A stretch of DNA of 64,000 nucleotides. It comes from Carnegiea gigantea. Lineage: Eukaryota > Streptophyta > Magnoliopsida > Caryophyllales > Cactaceae. Positions 36,517 to 47,614 of this stretch are shown here, piece by piece. The stretch lies in NCBI GenBank assembly GCA_029747015.1, contig JAKOGI010000366.1, positions 470,001 to 534,000 of the forward strand, given 5' to 3'. Within the stretch, counting starts at the first letter, position 1, and each line of letters opens with the position of its first letter. The notes under the pieces were generated by a model. It was given only the letters and a program-made list of their open reading frames with translations, was not told the origin of the DNA and did not search any database. Both the position numbers and the translations under genes were made by a program.

Positions 36517-37764
36517 CTATAATACGTAAAGCAAGTCCCACTCCATGCCCTGGGTGCACATCTCTACAGCGGAGGCCTCGGACAGACGATCCTTGCATTC
36601 AAGGCTGAGAGATCTCCAGTGGTTGATGTAATCAAGGACCGGTTCATCCTTCCACTGCTTAGTATTTGTTAGCTCCGTCATACTAACAGTGCGTTGGGTG
36701 CTATAGAACCTGTTGAGGAATTCATGTTCCATTTGTTCCCAACTGTTAATAAACTCAGGCTCCAGGTCCGTATACCAGTCGAAGGCGATTCCTTTGAGAG
36801 AACGAACAAACTGTTTCACCAATCTATCTCCCTCAGTACCAGCATTGCTGCACGTCTCAATAAAGTGGGCGACGTGCTGTTTGGGATTGCCCTTGCCGTC
36901 AAATTGGTTGAACTTAGGGGGCTGGTATCCATGAGGCATGCGGAGAGCATCGATTCTTTTTGTGTAAGGCTTCGTGTACAGATGCGTCTTGCGGGATCCT
37001 CTCCCTAATTGGGTTTTGACAGCATTTGCGATTAGGCTTTGAATCTGTTCGACAGACATCGACGCTAATGAGGGTTCCTTCTTCTTCATGCACTCGTCAT
37101 CAGAGTCTTCGCTGCGGTTAGACTCCTTGTCAGACTCTTCGCCATCCGAGCCTTTGCTAGAAGACTCGAATAGCCGCTTCTCCAGCTTCTTCATCAGCGT
37201 AGCAATCTACTCACTTTGGCGCTCGATTTGAGCGTCTTTCTCTAGGTTTTCCTTAGCGAGCTTCTCCAATGTTGCTTTCATGCTTGCAAGTTGTTCCTCT
37301 ACGTTGGTTGCTTCCGTCACCATGGTCGGCATAATGACAGAATTGGAGGACTCGTTCTCTGATTCAGCGATCAACTCTCTTGGCGATGCCGGTGAGGAGT
37401 CACTACTAGCATAGCCATGATCTTCTTTTCTGAAAGGTTCGAAGGTGGGGTTTGCCTGAGTTCGGAGCTCGTCCATCTCTTGACATATTGTTGGGTGCAT
37501 CTTGAAGCGTGTAACAGATTTCTGCTTCAGAGGATGCGAAGTGACTTTGTTGACTCCTTCAAGTAGGTTGGAGTCGAGACTTGGGATTTTGCGAGACTGC
37601 GAAGGAACAGTCCCAACTGATTGTTTCATGGCAATCACAGCAGCTTCTTTTGCCATGCTTTGGGTCATGACTCCGCTAGATGTAATGCTAGCGGTTATTG
37701 ATCCTTGAGATGTGGATTGAACAGCTCTCTTTGAAAGTTGAGGTATGCCGTTCTTAGGGGCCAT
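36517..37764 (-). pseudogene. Gag of the Tat element
   Basis: Start chosen at ATG 37762-37764 (MAPKNGIPQL), the first Met that lies clear of the PBS; an in-frame Met at 37842 falls on the PBS and is unlikely. The frame has TAG at 37207-37209 and again at 36517-36519. The capsid-like domain is in 37194-36517: QPPKFNQFDGKGNPKQHVAH, FVRSLKGIAFDWYTDLEP, FLNRFYSTQRTVSMTEL and DYINHWRSLSLECKD. Before it is an acidic Ser/Glu/Asp-rich region (SSSKGSDGEESDKESNRSED) and a short coiled-coil-like stretch. Confidence 0.88.
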
Positions 37765-37823
37765 ATCGTCTTCAGGAAAGTGTAGAGTTCGTGATTTGAA
37801 GAAAGAGATGAGAAGCAGAGAAA

Positions 37824-37841
37824 GTCCCACCGGGCGTGCCA
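37824..37841 (-). other. Primer-binding site of the Tat element
   Basis: Minus strand TGGCACGCCCGGTGGGAC starts six bases after the 5' LTR. It is not the initiator-Met site used by the copia and chromovirus elements here. Similar sites are usual in Tat elements; I believe the primer is another tRNA (possibly Arg) but cannot confirm it. Confidence 0.7.
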
Positions 37842-37847
37842 AAAATT

Positions 37848-38408
37848 TGTAAACACAAATTTCGAGCCTAAAATAAATTAGACAAGAAATTGATGAACAA
37901 ATTGAATTTCTGTATTGATATTGTATATGGGTACAATCTGTGTATAATTGTTACAAGAAAAAGTATAATAAATCATCTGATTCGATCTCCTTGAATGATC
38001 TTGAATAATTTTTCTCGAGAGAGGGCCTAAGAGGCTTAATCTCTTTCGAGGATTTGATCTCTGAAAGTGGACGGCACGTATTAGGAGTGCTTGCTGTCTT
38101 TTTGCAGAGAGAGAGTTTCTGAGCTCTTGTGAGTTCTTCTGAAAATTCCACCTCTAAAATGGGAAGAGTAGCTCCCTTTTTATAGAGGAATGGAATGAAG
38201 ATTTCATATTAATTATCCCTTAAAAGAAAAAGAATAATAATTTATTTTTTACATCATTTGTGACACGTGGCGCTTTTTAATTGGCCGCCATAATTAACTC
38301 ACGAAATATTTAATTTGACACGTGGCAGCGTGTAATTGGACGAAATAAAAAATCTTGGAGCTTCCACGTGGCGGGTCTTGATTGGACGCATAATTTTTGC
38401 CTCCTACA
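37848..38408 (-). repeat. 5' LTR of the Tat element
   Basis: 561 bp, same ends and length as 24293-24853, about 18 substitutions by hand comparison. Most differences are transitions. Target duplication CAACC follows at 38409-38413. Confidence 0.95.
38176..38370 (-). promoter_or_regulatory. Tat LTR promoter: TATA box with three G-boxes upstream
   Basis: On the minus strand CTATAAAAAG (38176-38185) is a good TATA box. Upstream of it lie three palindromic CACGTG cores at 38264-38269, 38319-38324 and 38365-38370, in (A/C)CACGTGGC-type contexts. Such G-box/ABRE elements are bound by plant bZIP and bHLH factors and are often stress- or ABA-responsive. The same arrangement occurs in the 3' LTR with one core context changed. 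Confidence 0.65.
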
Positions 38409-39186
38409 CAACCCAAATCAGAAACTAAATCAAACAAACAGGGGAGGCGTTTGGGATTTTTCAATAGCATTTAACTAGAAACTTTACAAAAGATGGAGCA
38501 TAGAAATCAAGCCAAATCTCATGACCATGAACAAGATGAAGCCAAGCTCCATTAATGACAAAAATAGAGAACCGAAGCAGGGCCAGGGAAGGGGGAAACA
38601 GAACCAAAGCAAGGTAAAAATTGAAACAAGAACTCGAATTAATCCAAAAGCAATTGAGAATGAGTTAGTAACCAAACTAAAATAACAAGAAGGTCAATGA
38701 ATTGGAGTAATAGCGCTGAATCAGAATTCCAAAACAGAACACGAAATCAGATGACTAGATCAAGAATATATCGATCGAACCCTAAATTTTCTAGTTCAAG
38801 CCAACGGACCAAGCTTTAATGATACAAATTTGCAAACAAGAATAGATCTGGAATTATAGAGATAGATGAAGGAAATCAAAAATTGAACCCCAAAAATCAA
38901 AACGGTACTTGAATTAAAATGCTAAAAACCTAACAAATGAAACTAACAAGGAACCCTAATTAAAACTTGAAAATCTTAAACCTAAAACCTAATTACGTAG
39001 CTTCCACACCGCAAACTTCAATTTGTACCCAACAGGCTTCAATCTCGCCCCTTGATTCGTGTGGTATCGTGGATAGCGGATGATGGTTGATGTGCTGGCT
39101 GAATGCGGATGAAACACGGTGTAGATGAGGATGAAGATGGGTGGTGTGGCCATTGTGTGGTGGATAGAGTTCGAGAGCGAGAGAGA

Positions 39187-39190
39187 AGTT

Positions 39191-39218
<28 letters not shown>
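39187..39218. repeat. (GA)n microsatellite
   Basis: About 16 GA repeats inside the Athila-like solo LTR. Confidence 0.9.
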
Positions 39219-39222
<4 letters not shown>

Positions 39223-39761
39223 TGGAGACCGGAAATGAGGGAGGAGGGCTCAAGATTTCTGGTTAACCGAGAGGAGAGAGACGGTGAAATAGGGGGGTAA
39301 GAGGCACGTGAAGCGCGTGTGAGGGGGGCTGGGTAGATTTATTTAGGTGTTTTCCTTTTTTTCTTTCTTTTGGATTATAAAAGATAATGGCCTAAGGAAT
39401 TTTGATCGGGTTTCAGTCAATTTCGCCCAATTCTTCATTTTCGACATTTCTTCAAATTCTTCTCGCACTTTTTTCCAAATTATTCAATACCTACAAACAA
39501 AATAAAATCAAATAAAAATATAAAAATAACAGTTATTATGAACATAAATCGGGTATAAAGGTATCATAAAAATATTATATTTACACAATACATTTGCTTG
39601 CATTCAATTATGTTCCCTCTTCCCTAGTTTCACCTTTTTCTCTTCTCAAATAACAATTCACCACGGCCATCGAAGAATCATAGTGAATATTCAAATTCAA
39701 ACTCTCATTCCTCCATAACTACAACTAGGAGATCAAATCTGGAAGGTTTCATTGGATTTCA

Positions 39762-40388
39762 TGTTGGGTTTCGTGGCCTAAAATCCGAGTACCGGCACGG
39801 TGGGACCGTGCTACACAGACACGGACGTGTCAAAACGAAGGACGCCAAGTCGAAGAGGGTAGAAAAATGGCACGGGTGTGCCGTGCCATGTGGCACGACC
39901 GTGCCACGTGGCACTGGGTGACCGTGCCACGTGGCACGGTCGAGCCCCGTGTCTTTTCGCCGCCTCTTTCGGTAGGCGGCTAGGGTTTCTGTCCGAGGGG
40001 GATTCCTCCTGGCGGCTAGGGTTCTACTCTAAAGGGAAAAACCCTACTGTTTAGACCCTATATAAAGAAGGTCAAGCCTAGAATCTAAATCACTCCAGTA
40101 CTCATACATACATTGAGAGGTAGAAGTACTTTGTGAGAGATTACAATAGAGAGGTTGTAATTCTGCTCTTAGATCAAATCACTATGGTGATTGTGATCGT
40201 GTTGTATTCTTCCTGCTCATAGTGAATTGTTCTGGTGCTGTCGTCGTCCGTGGTTTTTCCCGCATTGGGTTTTCCACGTTAAATCTCTTGTTTTCTTATT
40301 TCTGTTTTCTGTTATTCACTTGAATTCTGAATCTCTAACTCATCCTATCGCTTCCGCTATTATTGTTGCTCTAATATTATTCCTAACA
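39762..40388 (+). mobile_element. Copia-type solo LTR
   Basis: 627 bp beginning TGTTGGGTTTCG and ending CCTAACA, flanked by the 5-bp duplication TTTCA (39757-39761 and 40389-40393). TATA box TATATAAA at 40059-40066. The U5-like part has GGTTTTTCCCGCATTGGG followed by TTTTCCACGTTAAATCTC, a pattern I know from copia LTRs. No internal region or partner LTR, so a solo LTR from recombination. The GC-rich U3 carries several GTGCCACGTGGCAC palindromes. Confidence 0.88.
39901..39940. promoter_or_regulatory. Pair of perfect G-box palindromes in copia solo LTR U3
   Basis: GTGCCACGTGGCAC (39901-39914) and ACCGTGCCACGTGGCACGGT (39921-39940, a perfect 20-bp palindrome) are both centred on CACGTG. They lie 120-160 bp upstream of the TATA box. 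A third, imperfect one (GCCGTGCCATGTGGCACGAC) precedes them at about 39880-39899. Confidence 0.7.
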
Positions 40389-40974
40389 TTTCAGCATGTA
40401 GAGCTCCTCATCAATCAAATGATTGAAGTTTTTCCCTTTTTTTTTGAATTCACTTAAATTCTTAGAGATGGAATGTTGAAAGAAGCTCCACTGGGATAAA
40501 TGGGAGTCATGGAAGGTGGATTTTCATTTTCCACAAATTTTCCTCTCTTTTTTGCAAGGAAAATTATGTTGCCTAAAATTTGCTTATTTTCCATCAAACT
40601 TTCCATCAAAATTTTTTTATGCAGTTTTCTTCAATCCAAACATTAGAAAGAAAGTCATTTTCCAAATTAATTTTCTCTCGTTCTTATTTTTTAAGGTCCA
40701 AATATAGCCTAAGGGAGAGTAAATAAGATTAAGTTGCTTACCCTTGTTTGAGAATTTAAGTAGAGAAATGACTTACCCTTGTTTGGGAGAATAGGAGAGT
40801 AAATAAGAGTAAATGAAGAAATTAACACATATACTCTTATTAAATTAAAATATATTATACTTAAATTTATGAGGATAAATGTGTAATTATGTCACTACTT
40901 TCTCTCCCTTACCCCTCCTTACACCCGATTTTAGAGGGTGCAGAAATGGAGAGTTGAGGAGGGTAAAGAGGGAG

Positions 40975-42150
40975 TTCTCAAGCTACTCTACCACCCACAT
41001 TTCAATTTTGTTTAGAACTACCACCTATTTTATTTTTTGTTCACGTTTGCCACTGATATCTCGAGTTATTTTCATAACTAACACTATACCCCACACAACC
41101 GGCTCCAGCAGATCTCCACCTATTTTCTTTTTTTAAAAATGAAAATGCATAGGGGTGAGAATGGAACTTCAGGAAATTAAGATGTTTTCTATCTCAACTT
41201 CATGCCTCCTAAATCTGATGTTCTATAGAGCATTTTATCAAACACTTGGCCGAAAAATTCTCAAAAAGATGTTTCAACGTCAGGAAACTTATGACTAACC
41301 AAAGAATAGAGCTTTACACAACAAATTAATGAATACTCAATACAAAGAATCAATCAATAAGCTATTTTGAAACCAATGCGTCTCAAGAAATCAAGCAAGA
41401 ATCATCAAAATTTCATCATCATAATCATCATCCCCTCCTTTTCACCTTCTCTACTTCTGCTTTTTTCCTTCTTCGTCATCATCATCAATCACACTAGGAT
41501 TTTGCACCAAAATGTGGGATTAACTTAAGAACCCAACTACCCCTTTAATTAATCTCCAAATTTAAAGATGGAAAATTGATTATCTAATCTCAACAAGAAC
41601 GGTTCTTCACATCATCATCACCTCTCCATATCCCAGTACTCTCTCATCCCACTAGAAGGGACATCATCTTAAGTTGGTGAAGATGAACAATCAAGAAACA
41701 TACTTTGAGATTCCACAAGCTTCATAATTTGAGCAATATCTAATTTTCGATACTTTGGTTTTGTGGGGCTTAAGGAAATGATGGTTGGGCGTCAAACAGA
41801 AGGAAATGATGGTTGGGCGTCAAATAGCATATCACGTTGCCTCCAAAGGATCATCGGACTATGGTGGTGAAGGGGTAGAGGCAGTGGAGAAGAGATGGGA
41901 GAAGGGGGTTTGGCGAGGAGAGAGAGGGCAGGGTGATGAACGGGGTTAGGAAAGTATGGGCAAAACCAGTAAACAAAAAAAAAAAGAGAATTATAGGAAA
42001 CCAGTGATAATTGGTCTTTTGAGGCCTAGAGTGGTACTTTCGAAACTGAGGAATGAGGTTAGCGGTAAATTTGAAGAAAAAATGATGTGGGTGGTATTTT
42101 TGAACAAAATTGATATATGGGTGGTGCAAAGGTGTAAGTACTCGGTAAAG
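40975..42150. repeat. Long inverted repeat inside outer Tourist-like MITE
   Basis: The left arm 40980-41080 (TACTCTACCACCCACATTTC, CAATTTTGTTTAGAACTACC) matches the reverse complement of 42040-42140 (CACCCATATATCAATTTTGT, TCAAAAATACCACCCACATC). It continues with the GCCACTGA / ACCGCTAA region. The loop of about 950 bp has no credible gene. It may be a separate fold-back element inserted in the MITE. Confidence 0.6.
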
Positions 42151-42921
42151 AGCAAGAGTAACTCCTCTTTTCTGCTCCTTATTATCCCATTCTTACCCCC
42201 AATCATGGGTTAAAGAGAGTATCTACTCCCCCTTAAGCTCCCTTTCTCCCTTCTACTCTCCATCCAAGTACTAAGATAATGAATGCTAATTGGTATGCAG
42301 CTGATCAGTGTTGAATGATAATGATAACTACTTATAATGAGTTGAAAAGATCAGATCCTGAATTTTCAGGTTAAATTTCTCATTTTTCAATTTTATTGTA
42401 CTAATTTTTGCTGCTTATTCAAATAAAAGAAATCAGTGTACATATGTGAGTTTTTTATTTTGCGGGGATGAAAAAAAGGGATGAATAATCTTTTTCCTAG
42501 TCAATTATTAATATGATTCCAGAGAAGCAAATAAAAGAATAATAGTATAATGAGAATACCTTATAACAAACAATATAATATGTAACCTCTTTAGTTGGGT
42601 TAAAAAAGAATTTATAATTATATTTAAATAAGGGTTTCTGGATTCACCTTGGGGTTATTGTAAATCAATAATATGTACTCAAGAAATATTATCCAATGTT
42701 ATGCAATTTGAGAGTATTTATTTTGTAAATACTATAAGTGAGCTGAACATAGTTTGACTTAGTGCTTTTAAGGGCTTTATATTTTGACCTACTTTTGTAA
42801 ACTTTTTGAAATTATTTTTGTTAACTAAAAAGTTGAATTGGACTTATTTTTACTGAATTAAACTTATTTTTATTGAATTAAACTGAACTGAATTGGATTA
42901 GACTAAATTTATAATGTAATA

Positions 42922-42955
42922 ACTAGTAGTTTGGTACCCGTGTGATGCACATGAT
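42922..42955 (-). mobile_element. Helitron-like 3' end
   Basis: On the minus strand a hairpin-forming CATGTGCATCACACGGGT segment is followed by 9 bases and CTAGT, the layout of Helitron 3' ends (hairpin then CTRRT). No 5' TC end was identified, so only the terminus is claimed. Confidence 0.35.
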
Positions 42956-43208
42956 GACTTTTTTTGAGTTTTTATTTGCAATAATTAAAGAATAGAAATT
43001 ATAGTAAATCACCTAGAAATTACAGTAAATGCTACATGTGCACGCTATGTGGAGAATAATCTTGCCTCTAAAGTGTGAATGTCAGCAAGCACTGCTAACA
43101 TAAAAAGATAATGACTGCTCAAACTCTTCTTCTGTTAATTTAGATTAGAAAATTTTAATTATTTTTAACGACAACAACAAAACAACAACATTACACCACT
43201 AGCAACAA

Positions 43209-43212
43209 CATC

Positions 43213-43262
<50 letters not shown>
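43209..43262. repeat. (AAT)n microsatellite
   Basis: About 17 AAT repeats. Confidence 0.9.
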
Positions 43263-43929
43263 TTGTGTTTCTATAGGAAATACGATACATAATTATCATT
43301 TGATTATATCTTCCATCTCTAATATTTCACATTTGATCAGTACAATGATTTTATCGTTATAATAAATAGGACTCATAACTATTATCTAACATATCTAATA
43401 GTTCAAATTGGTAACGAACTAAACCAAAACTATCGCTATGAAGCCATTAAATCAAAAAGTGAATCTTAAAATGCGGGCTTAACTATTTGATGTGGTCTTC
43501 CATGCATCGCTAAATTGGACAGGCATGAAATCGCAATCCCTTATTATTTACACAGATGGGATGTGCCATATCATATGGTATTATTTGGCATTATCTTTTG
43601 TTATCTAAAAATTAAGATGCAATTTGTTATTATTTCGTATTGTCACTATGAATGTATCATAATTTTGTATTATGAATATTTTTGAAAAAATTGAAAAGAT
43701 AAATAGATGGAATGGGCTATTTGATATTATTATCGTCTAAAAAGTAAAATGTTTGTTTATTGTCATTTCATATTATCACTACATGAACGTAATAGTTTGC
43801 ATCACAACTTGTATTATTTATATTTTAAAAAAGATTACTGATGCCAAACTGATAGTATTGGAGCCAAAATATTTTGTTATACATATTTTTAAAAAAATAA
43901 AAATTAAAAACTATAATAACTGAAATATG

Positions 43930-43930
43930 C

Positions 43931-43966
<36 letters not shown>

Positions 43967-44090
43967 TATTATTATTATTATTATTATTATTATTGTTGTT
44001 GTTGTTGTTGTTGTTGTTGTTATTATTATTGTTGTTATTACTATAATCTTATTATCATTGTTATTGTTATTACTATTATTATTATTGCAT
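43930..44090. repeat. Compound (AAT)n(ATT)n(GTT)n microsatellite
   Basis: (AAT)12 at 43930-43965 passes directly into (ATT)n to 43994, forming a perfect inverted repeat of about 30-bp arms. (GTT)n follows to 44019, then mixed ATT/GTT to about 44090. Confidence 0.9.
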
Positions 44091-45001
44091 CATTATAGTA
44101 AATAAGATCTACAACTATTATTGTATTATATCTTACATTTCTAATTTACCATTTTTATAAATATAATAGTTGTTTCTTTATCATAAATAGTTTATTTTTT
44201 TTTATAGTAAAGTAATTTCATTGAAGTTTAAATATTTTATTCTATATATTTTTAAAAAATTAAAAGGTCATAATACTAAAAAAAGAAGCTTGTTATTATT
44301 TTTCTCTAATATTTAATATTTGTACAAATATAATAATTTTTCTTTATAGTAAAAGGTTCATTATTTTTTAAGGTCAAAATAATAATATTGCGGTCATATC
44401 CCTTTATTATAAATATTTAAAATAAATTGAAATGCAAAAATAATAATAACAGAAGTAAGAAATCTTTTTTTTTTTAATAATAATGATGATAATAATAATC
44501 GTGTCATTTTAGTAAATAGAATCAATAGGTATTATTATATCGTGTCTTACAAATTGAGGTGGTTAGACCGATAATCCTGTAGTCACTTGGTCAGATATTG
44601 AAAGAAAAAGCTCTAATATTCCATATCTCATCAATATAAAATCTTCGAATTCGTAATCAACTTTATACAATTTTTTTGGAAAGAAAATCTTTAATATGTA
44701 ATTGATAACTTGTGTTTTTTAGAAGTAATTACTTTATAAGTTTAATAATAATGATAATAATAATTATGTCATTATAGTAAGGAGAACCATAGCTATTATT
44801 ATATCATATCTTACATGCTTAATATTCCATATTTCATCAGTATAAAAATTTTGAACTTGTAATCAACTTTATATACTTTTTGTGACAGAAAATCTTCAAT
44901 ACGTAATTGGTAACTTGTGTTTTTAAATAAAAATAAGTATTTTATCAATTTTATGGGGATGACACTTGTCAAAGTGTTAGAGGGATTTGTTTTGTTTTAA
45001 T

Positions 45002-45030
45002 ACTAGTATACACCCATGCTTTGCACGGTG
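45002..45030 (-). mobile_element. Second Helitron-like 3' end
   Basis: Minus strand: hairpin-like CACCGTGCAAAGCATGGGTG (45011-45030) followed by TATACTAGT. Same layout as at 42922. The 5' end is not found. Confidence 0.35.
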
Positions 45031-47559
45031 TTTCATAAAATAGACCTTGCAAAAATGTTATTAAAAATATCGATACGCATTATACATAATTGAGATTACT
45101 AATTTAGAAAACCTATCATATGTATATATTAAAAGTTGGATTGAACTTGTGTATTAGCGACATATAAGTTTGCTATGTAGGATGTCACATAGGAGAGAAT
45201 ATCCATGTGAAATACTTTAATGCAACATAAGATAACATATGAGATTTTCAAAAAGAAAAGGCTATGTAGAATGGATGTTAATTTAATACAATTCTAGTTC
45301 AATTTAATAAGGTAACTTCTCACATACCTTCCAATTATTTAATAATAAAAATTAATCATAAAATATATATGATTTAATGATGGAAATACAATAAAAAATG
45401 TAATTTAAATATTAATTAAGAATAAAAAAGTATGTTATTAGCAGAGAAAAAACTAAAGAATACTCGCTTTACTTTTGCATCAACAAAATAATATAATACA
45501 TCAGTTTATAGTTTGCCTTTTTATAAAAAAACTATTCTCTTAATAATATATTAAAAAATTATTTAATTCACACCCTTACATCGTAAGGGTATAACCCTAA
45601 TAATGATAAAAAACTTGATCCAAATCTGTTAATTTCGATGTAAGATAAAAATTAATTTTTAAACATAATATTTTGAGCTAGTTTAAGTTACCCTTTTTGG
45701 ACACAATAATATATTTTAAAATGTTAGTTTGTCAAACACCGCAAATACAGATCTAAAAACTATTTCTGGCCAAAAAAACCACTTATCAAACACTCTTTAT
45801 AGCTTAACTGAATTTCATAGTTCTTGGAACTCCCTTTTTTGTTTCCATGGTGCAAATACTATTTGGAACTTTAGATAATATAATTTGTTACAAAACGTAA
45901 ACACCAAAATAAGTACAACGGATGGGACAATCATCTCATATGTGGACGGAAAATCAAATTAAATTAAAAAAAGGGCAAGGCGATACATATAAATGAAGAA
46001 TGTTATAACAAATTAAACTCATCAAGAATAAACTCAAGATCCAAAAGGTTTGACCATATAGTGAGTATTCATTTAACAACTTGCTAAAGATAGAAATGGA
46101 AACACTGACAATATGCAAATCTTTCTTTTGTAGTTGAAGCGTAGGAAATTGATACACAAGCATTTCAAGATAACATGGACCAAAATATAGCTAGCAAAAA
46201 GTAAAATTAGCAAGTTTAACTTTTTTTTCCCTTCAGATTATTGGTTGGGACTGAGTATAATCCGAGAAAACAAAAATGTCATAGTCAAATTACAAACACA
46301 CACCTAAATTGACCGCTAATACAAAAGAATATAGAACTCTGCCAGATTTTAACAAACAACTCATACTTCTTATCTCAACAGACTTAATGTATATTGATCT
46401 AAACCTGTTGAAAACTAAAGACTGGAAAATTGACTCTCAATAAACACATCCAAATCATATTTGCTCCTTGTTTTAAAGCTCTTTTCTCAAACCTCTTGCG
46501 ACTCTTCTAATAGCTGAATTTTTGTCCTAAGGACTAAAATACTAAGTTTTTGGCCCATAAAGAAGACTTCTCAAGGAATTATTGTCGGAGAAGGAGAAAT
46601 TGAAGTTCTACTCTCAAGTTCACATATCTAGAAGGTCCATGCTTATTGATTCTCTTCTACAAAGATAGCAAATCTCGACCCTATAATTTGTAGCAAAGTA
46701 GAACATGAGGATATACTATTTCCTCAAATATAAGGGCATTTTGCTTGCTCCAAATAAATTATGAAACTGTAAAAAAGATCTAATGCTTCGCATGCCCTTT
46801 TTTGGATTTATTTCCAAAGCTTATAATTAGCTCAGATGCATAGGAGATAGAAACGATCAAGTAAAACGCGTAAGAAATAGAAATTAGCTCCCAAGTCATT
46901 GAATTTTTTAAAAGTTATTAATCAAGAAGTTCGCTTACCATAAGATTTTTTTATTTTTAAATTATTCCTTCACAAAAACAATTATGCATTTTTTCTATTT
47001 ATGTCAAACGTGTAAATAATGGTCAAATCAAGAGGTAGAAAAACTCATAGAAAAATGGGGGAAATTTTGGGGAGAAAAACTTTGAATTATAGGACAGATT
47101 ACCTATAATTATAGAACATATAAAACAATTAAAAAAAAAACATATATCTTTAAATTGATTCTTTTAATTTTTGAAAAACCATCAGGTATCTATATCAATC
47201 AAGGCAAAATTATTAAAAATGGATAAATTCAATAAAAAATGTTGAGGAAGAATCATGTAGATTAACACATTTTTTTAGTTATTGTGGTAATTTTTGTATG
47301 ATAAATTAGTAGAGAGAATCACAGAGAGAATCGTATAGATTAGCACATCTCTTTTTTTTTTTTTTTTATGGATAGAATCATGAAGATTAGCACATATCCT
47401 TCTTAATCTTTTTATGTGTACTTTGACGGCTATAATCAAGTAATTTGTTGATCCGACGGTTCAGAATTTCAAGTTTATGAGAAAATTTGAAAAAGCCATG
47501 TCATTGCAACATTCCTATTATATATATATATATAATATAATATATAATATATAACATTT

Positions 47560-47614
<55 letters not shown>

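Larger units (their letters stand above)
24293..38408 (-). mobile_element. Tat-lineage Ty3/gypsy retrotransposon, complete length, broken genes
   Basis: A 14,116-bp element with two 561-bp LTRs and a perfect target duplication CAACC (24288-24292 and 38409-38413). Minus-strand order: 5' LTR, PBS, gag, protease, RT, RNase H, second RNase H (archaeal-type), integrase, then a 5.4-kb region holding an antisense gene and tandem repeats, polypurine tract, 3' LTR. The second RNase H between the first RNase H and integrase is diagnostic for the Tat clade. By hand the LTRs differ at about 18 of 561 positions. At least nine in-frame stops and a few frameshifts break the minus-strand polyprotein. Confidence 0.93.
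23940..39592 (-). mobile_element. Athila-like solo LTR, interrupted by the Tat element
   Basis: Plus strand begins TGTCATTAGATAATAAATACC and ends TTATATTTACACAATACA. Its own sequence is 23940-24287 plus 38409-39592, about 1.5 kb. The right end closely matches the end of the solo LTR at 48164-49825 (shared AAATAAAATCAAAT and ATAACnnTTATnATGAnCATAAATC). Read on the minus strand, its start resembles the Athila LTRs at 52221 and 61234. No matching target duplication was found (CCCCA on the left, TTTGC on the right), so one end may be damaged. A (GA)n tract lies at 39187-39218. Confidence 0.55.
23653..40709. mobile_element. Inner Tourist-like MITE, interrupted twice
   Basis: Left end GTCTTGTTTGGATCTAAG, right end (reverse complement) GGCTATATTTGGACCTTAA, flanked by TAA (23650-23652 and 40710-40712). 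Its own sequence is 23653-23939, about 39593-39761 and 40394-40709, roughly 770 bp. It was interrupted by the Athila-like solo LTR and by a copia solo LTR. Sub-terminal GGAAAA/TTTTCC tracts resemble those of the MITE at 3037-18145, suggesting related families. Confidence 0.55.
23585..42271. mobile_element. Outer Tourist-like MITE, interrupted
   Basis: Left end GGATCCGTCTGGA and right end (reverse complement) GTACTTGGATGGA are flanked by TAA at 23582-23584 and 42272-42274. Only 23585-23649 and 40710-42271 belong to it; the rest is the inner MITE and its cargo. The right part holds a long internal inverted repeat. This is the outermost layer of a four-level nest. Confidence 0.5.
42275..45001. 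other. AT-rich intergenic DNA with trinucleotide microsatellites
   Basis: No coding region. Contains AAT/ATT/GTT repeats and AT-rich words; a Helitron-like end lies at each side (42922 and 45002). Confidence 0.5.

Noticed and set aside
42922..45001. A complete Helitron spanning both Helitron-like ends
   Set aside because: Both ends are 3' type on the same strand and the required 5' TC end is not visible next to 45001.
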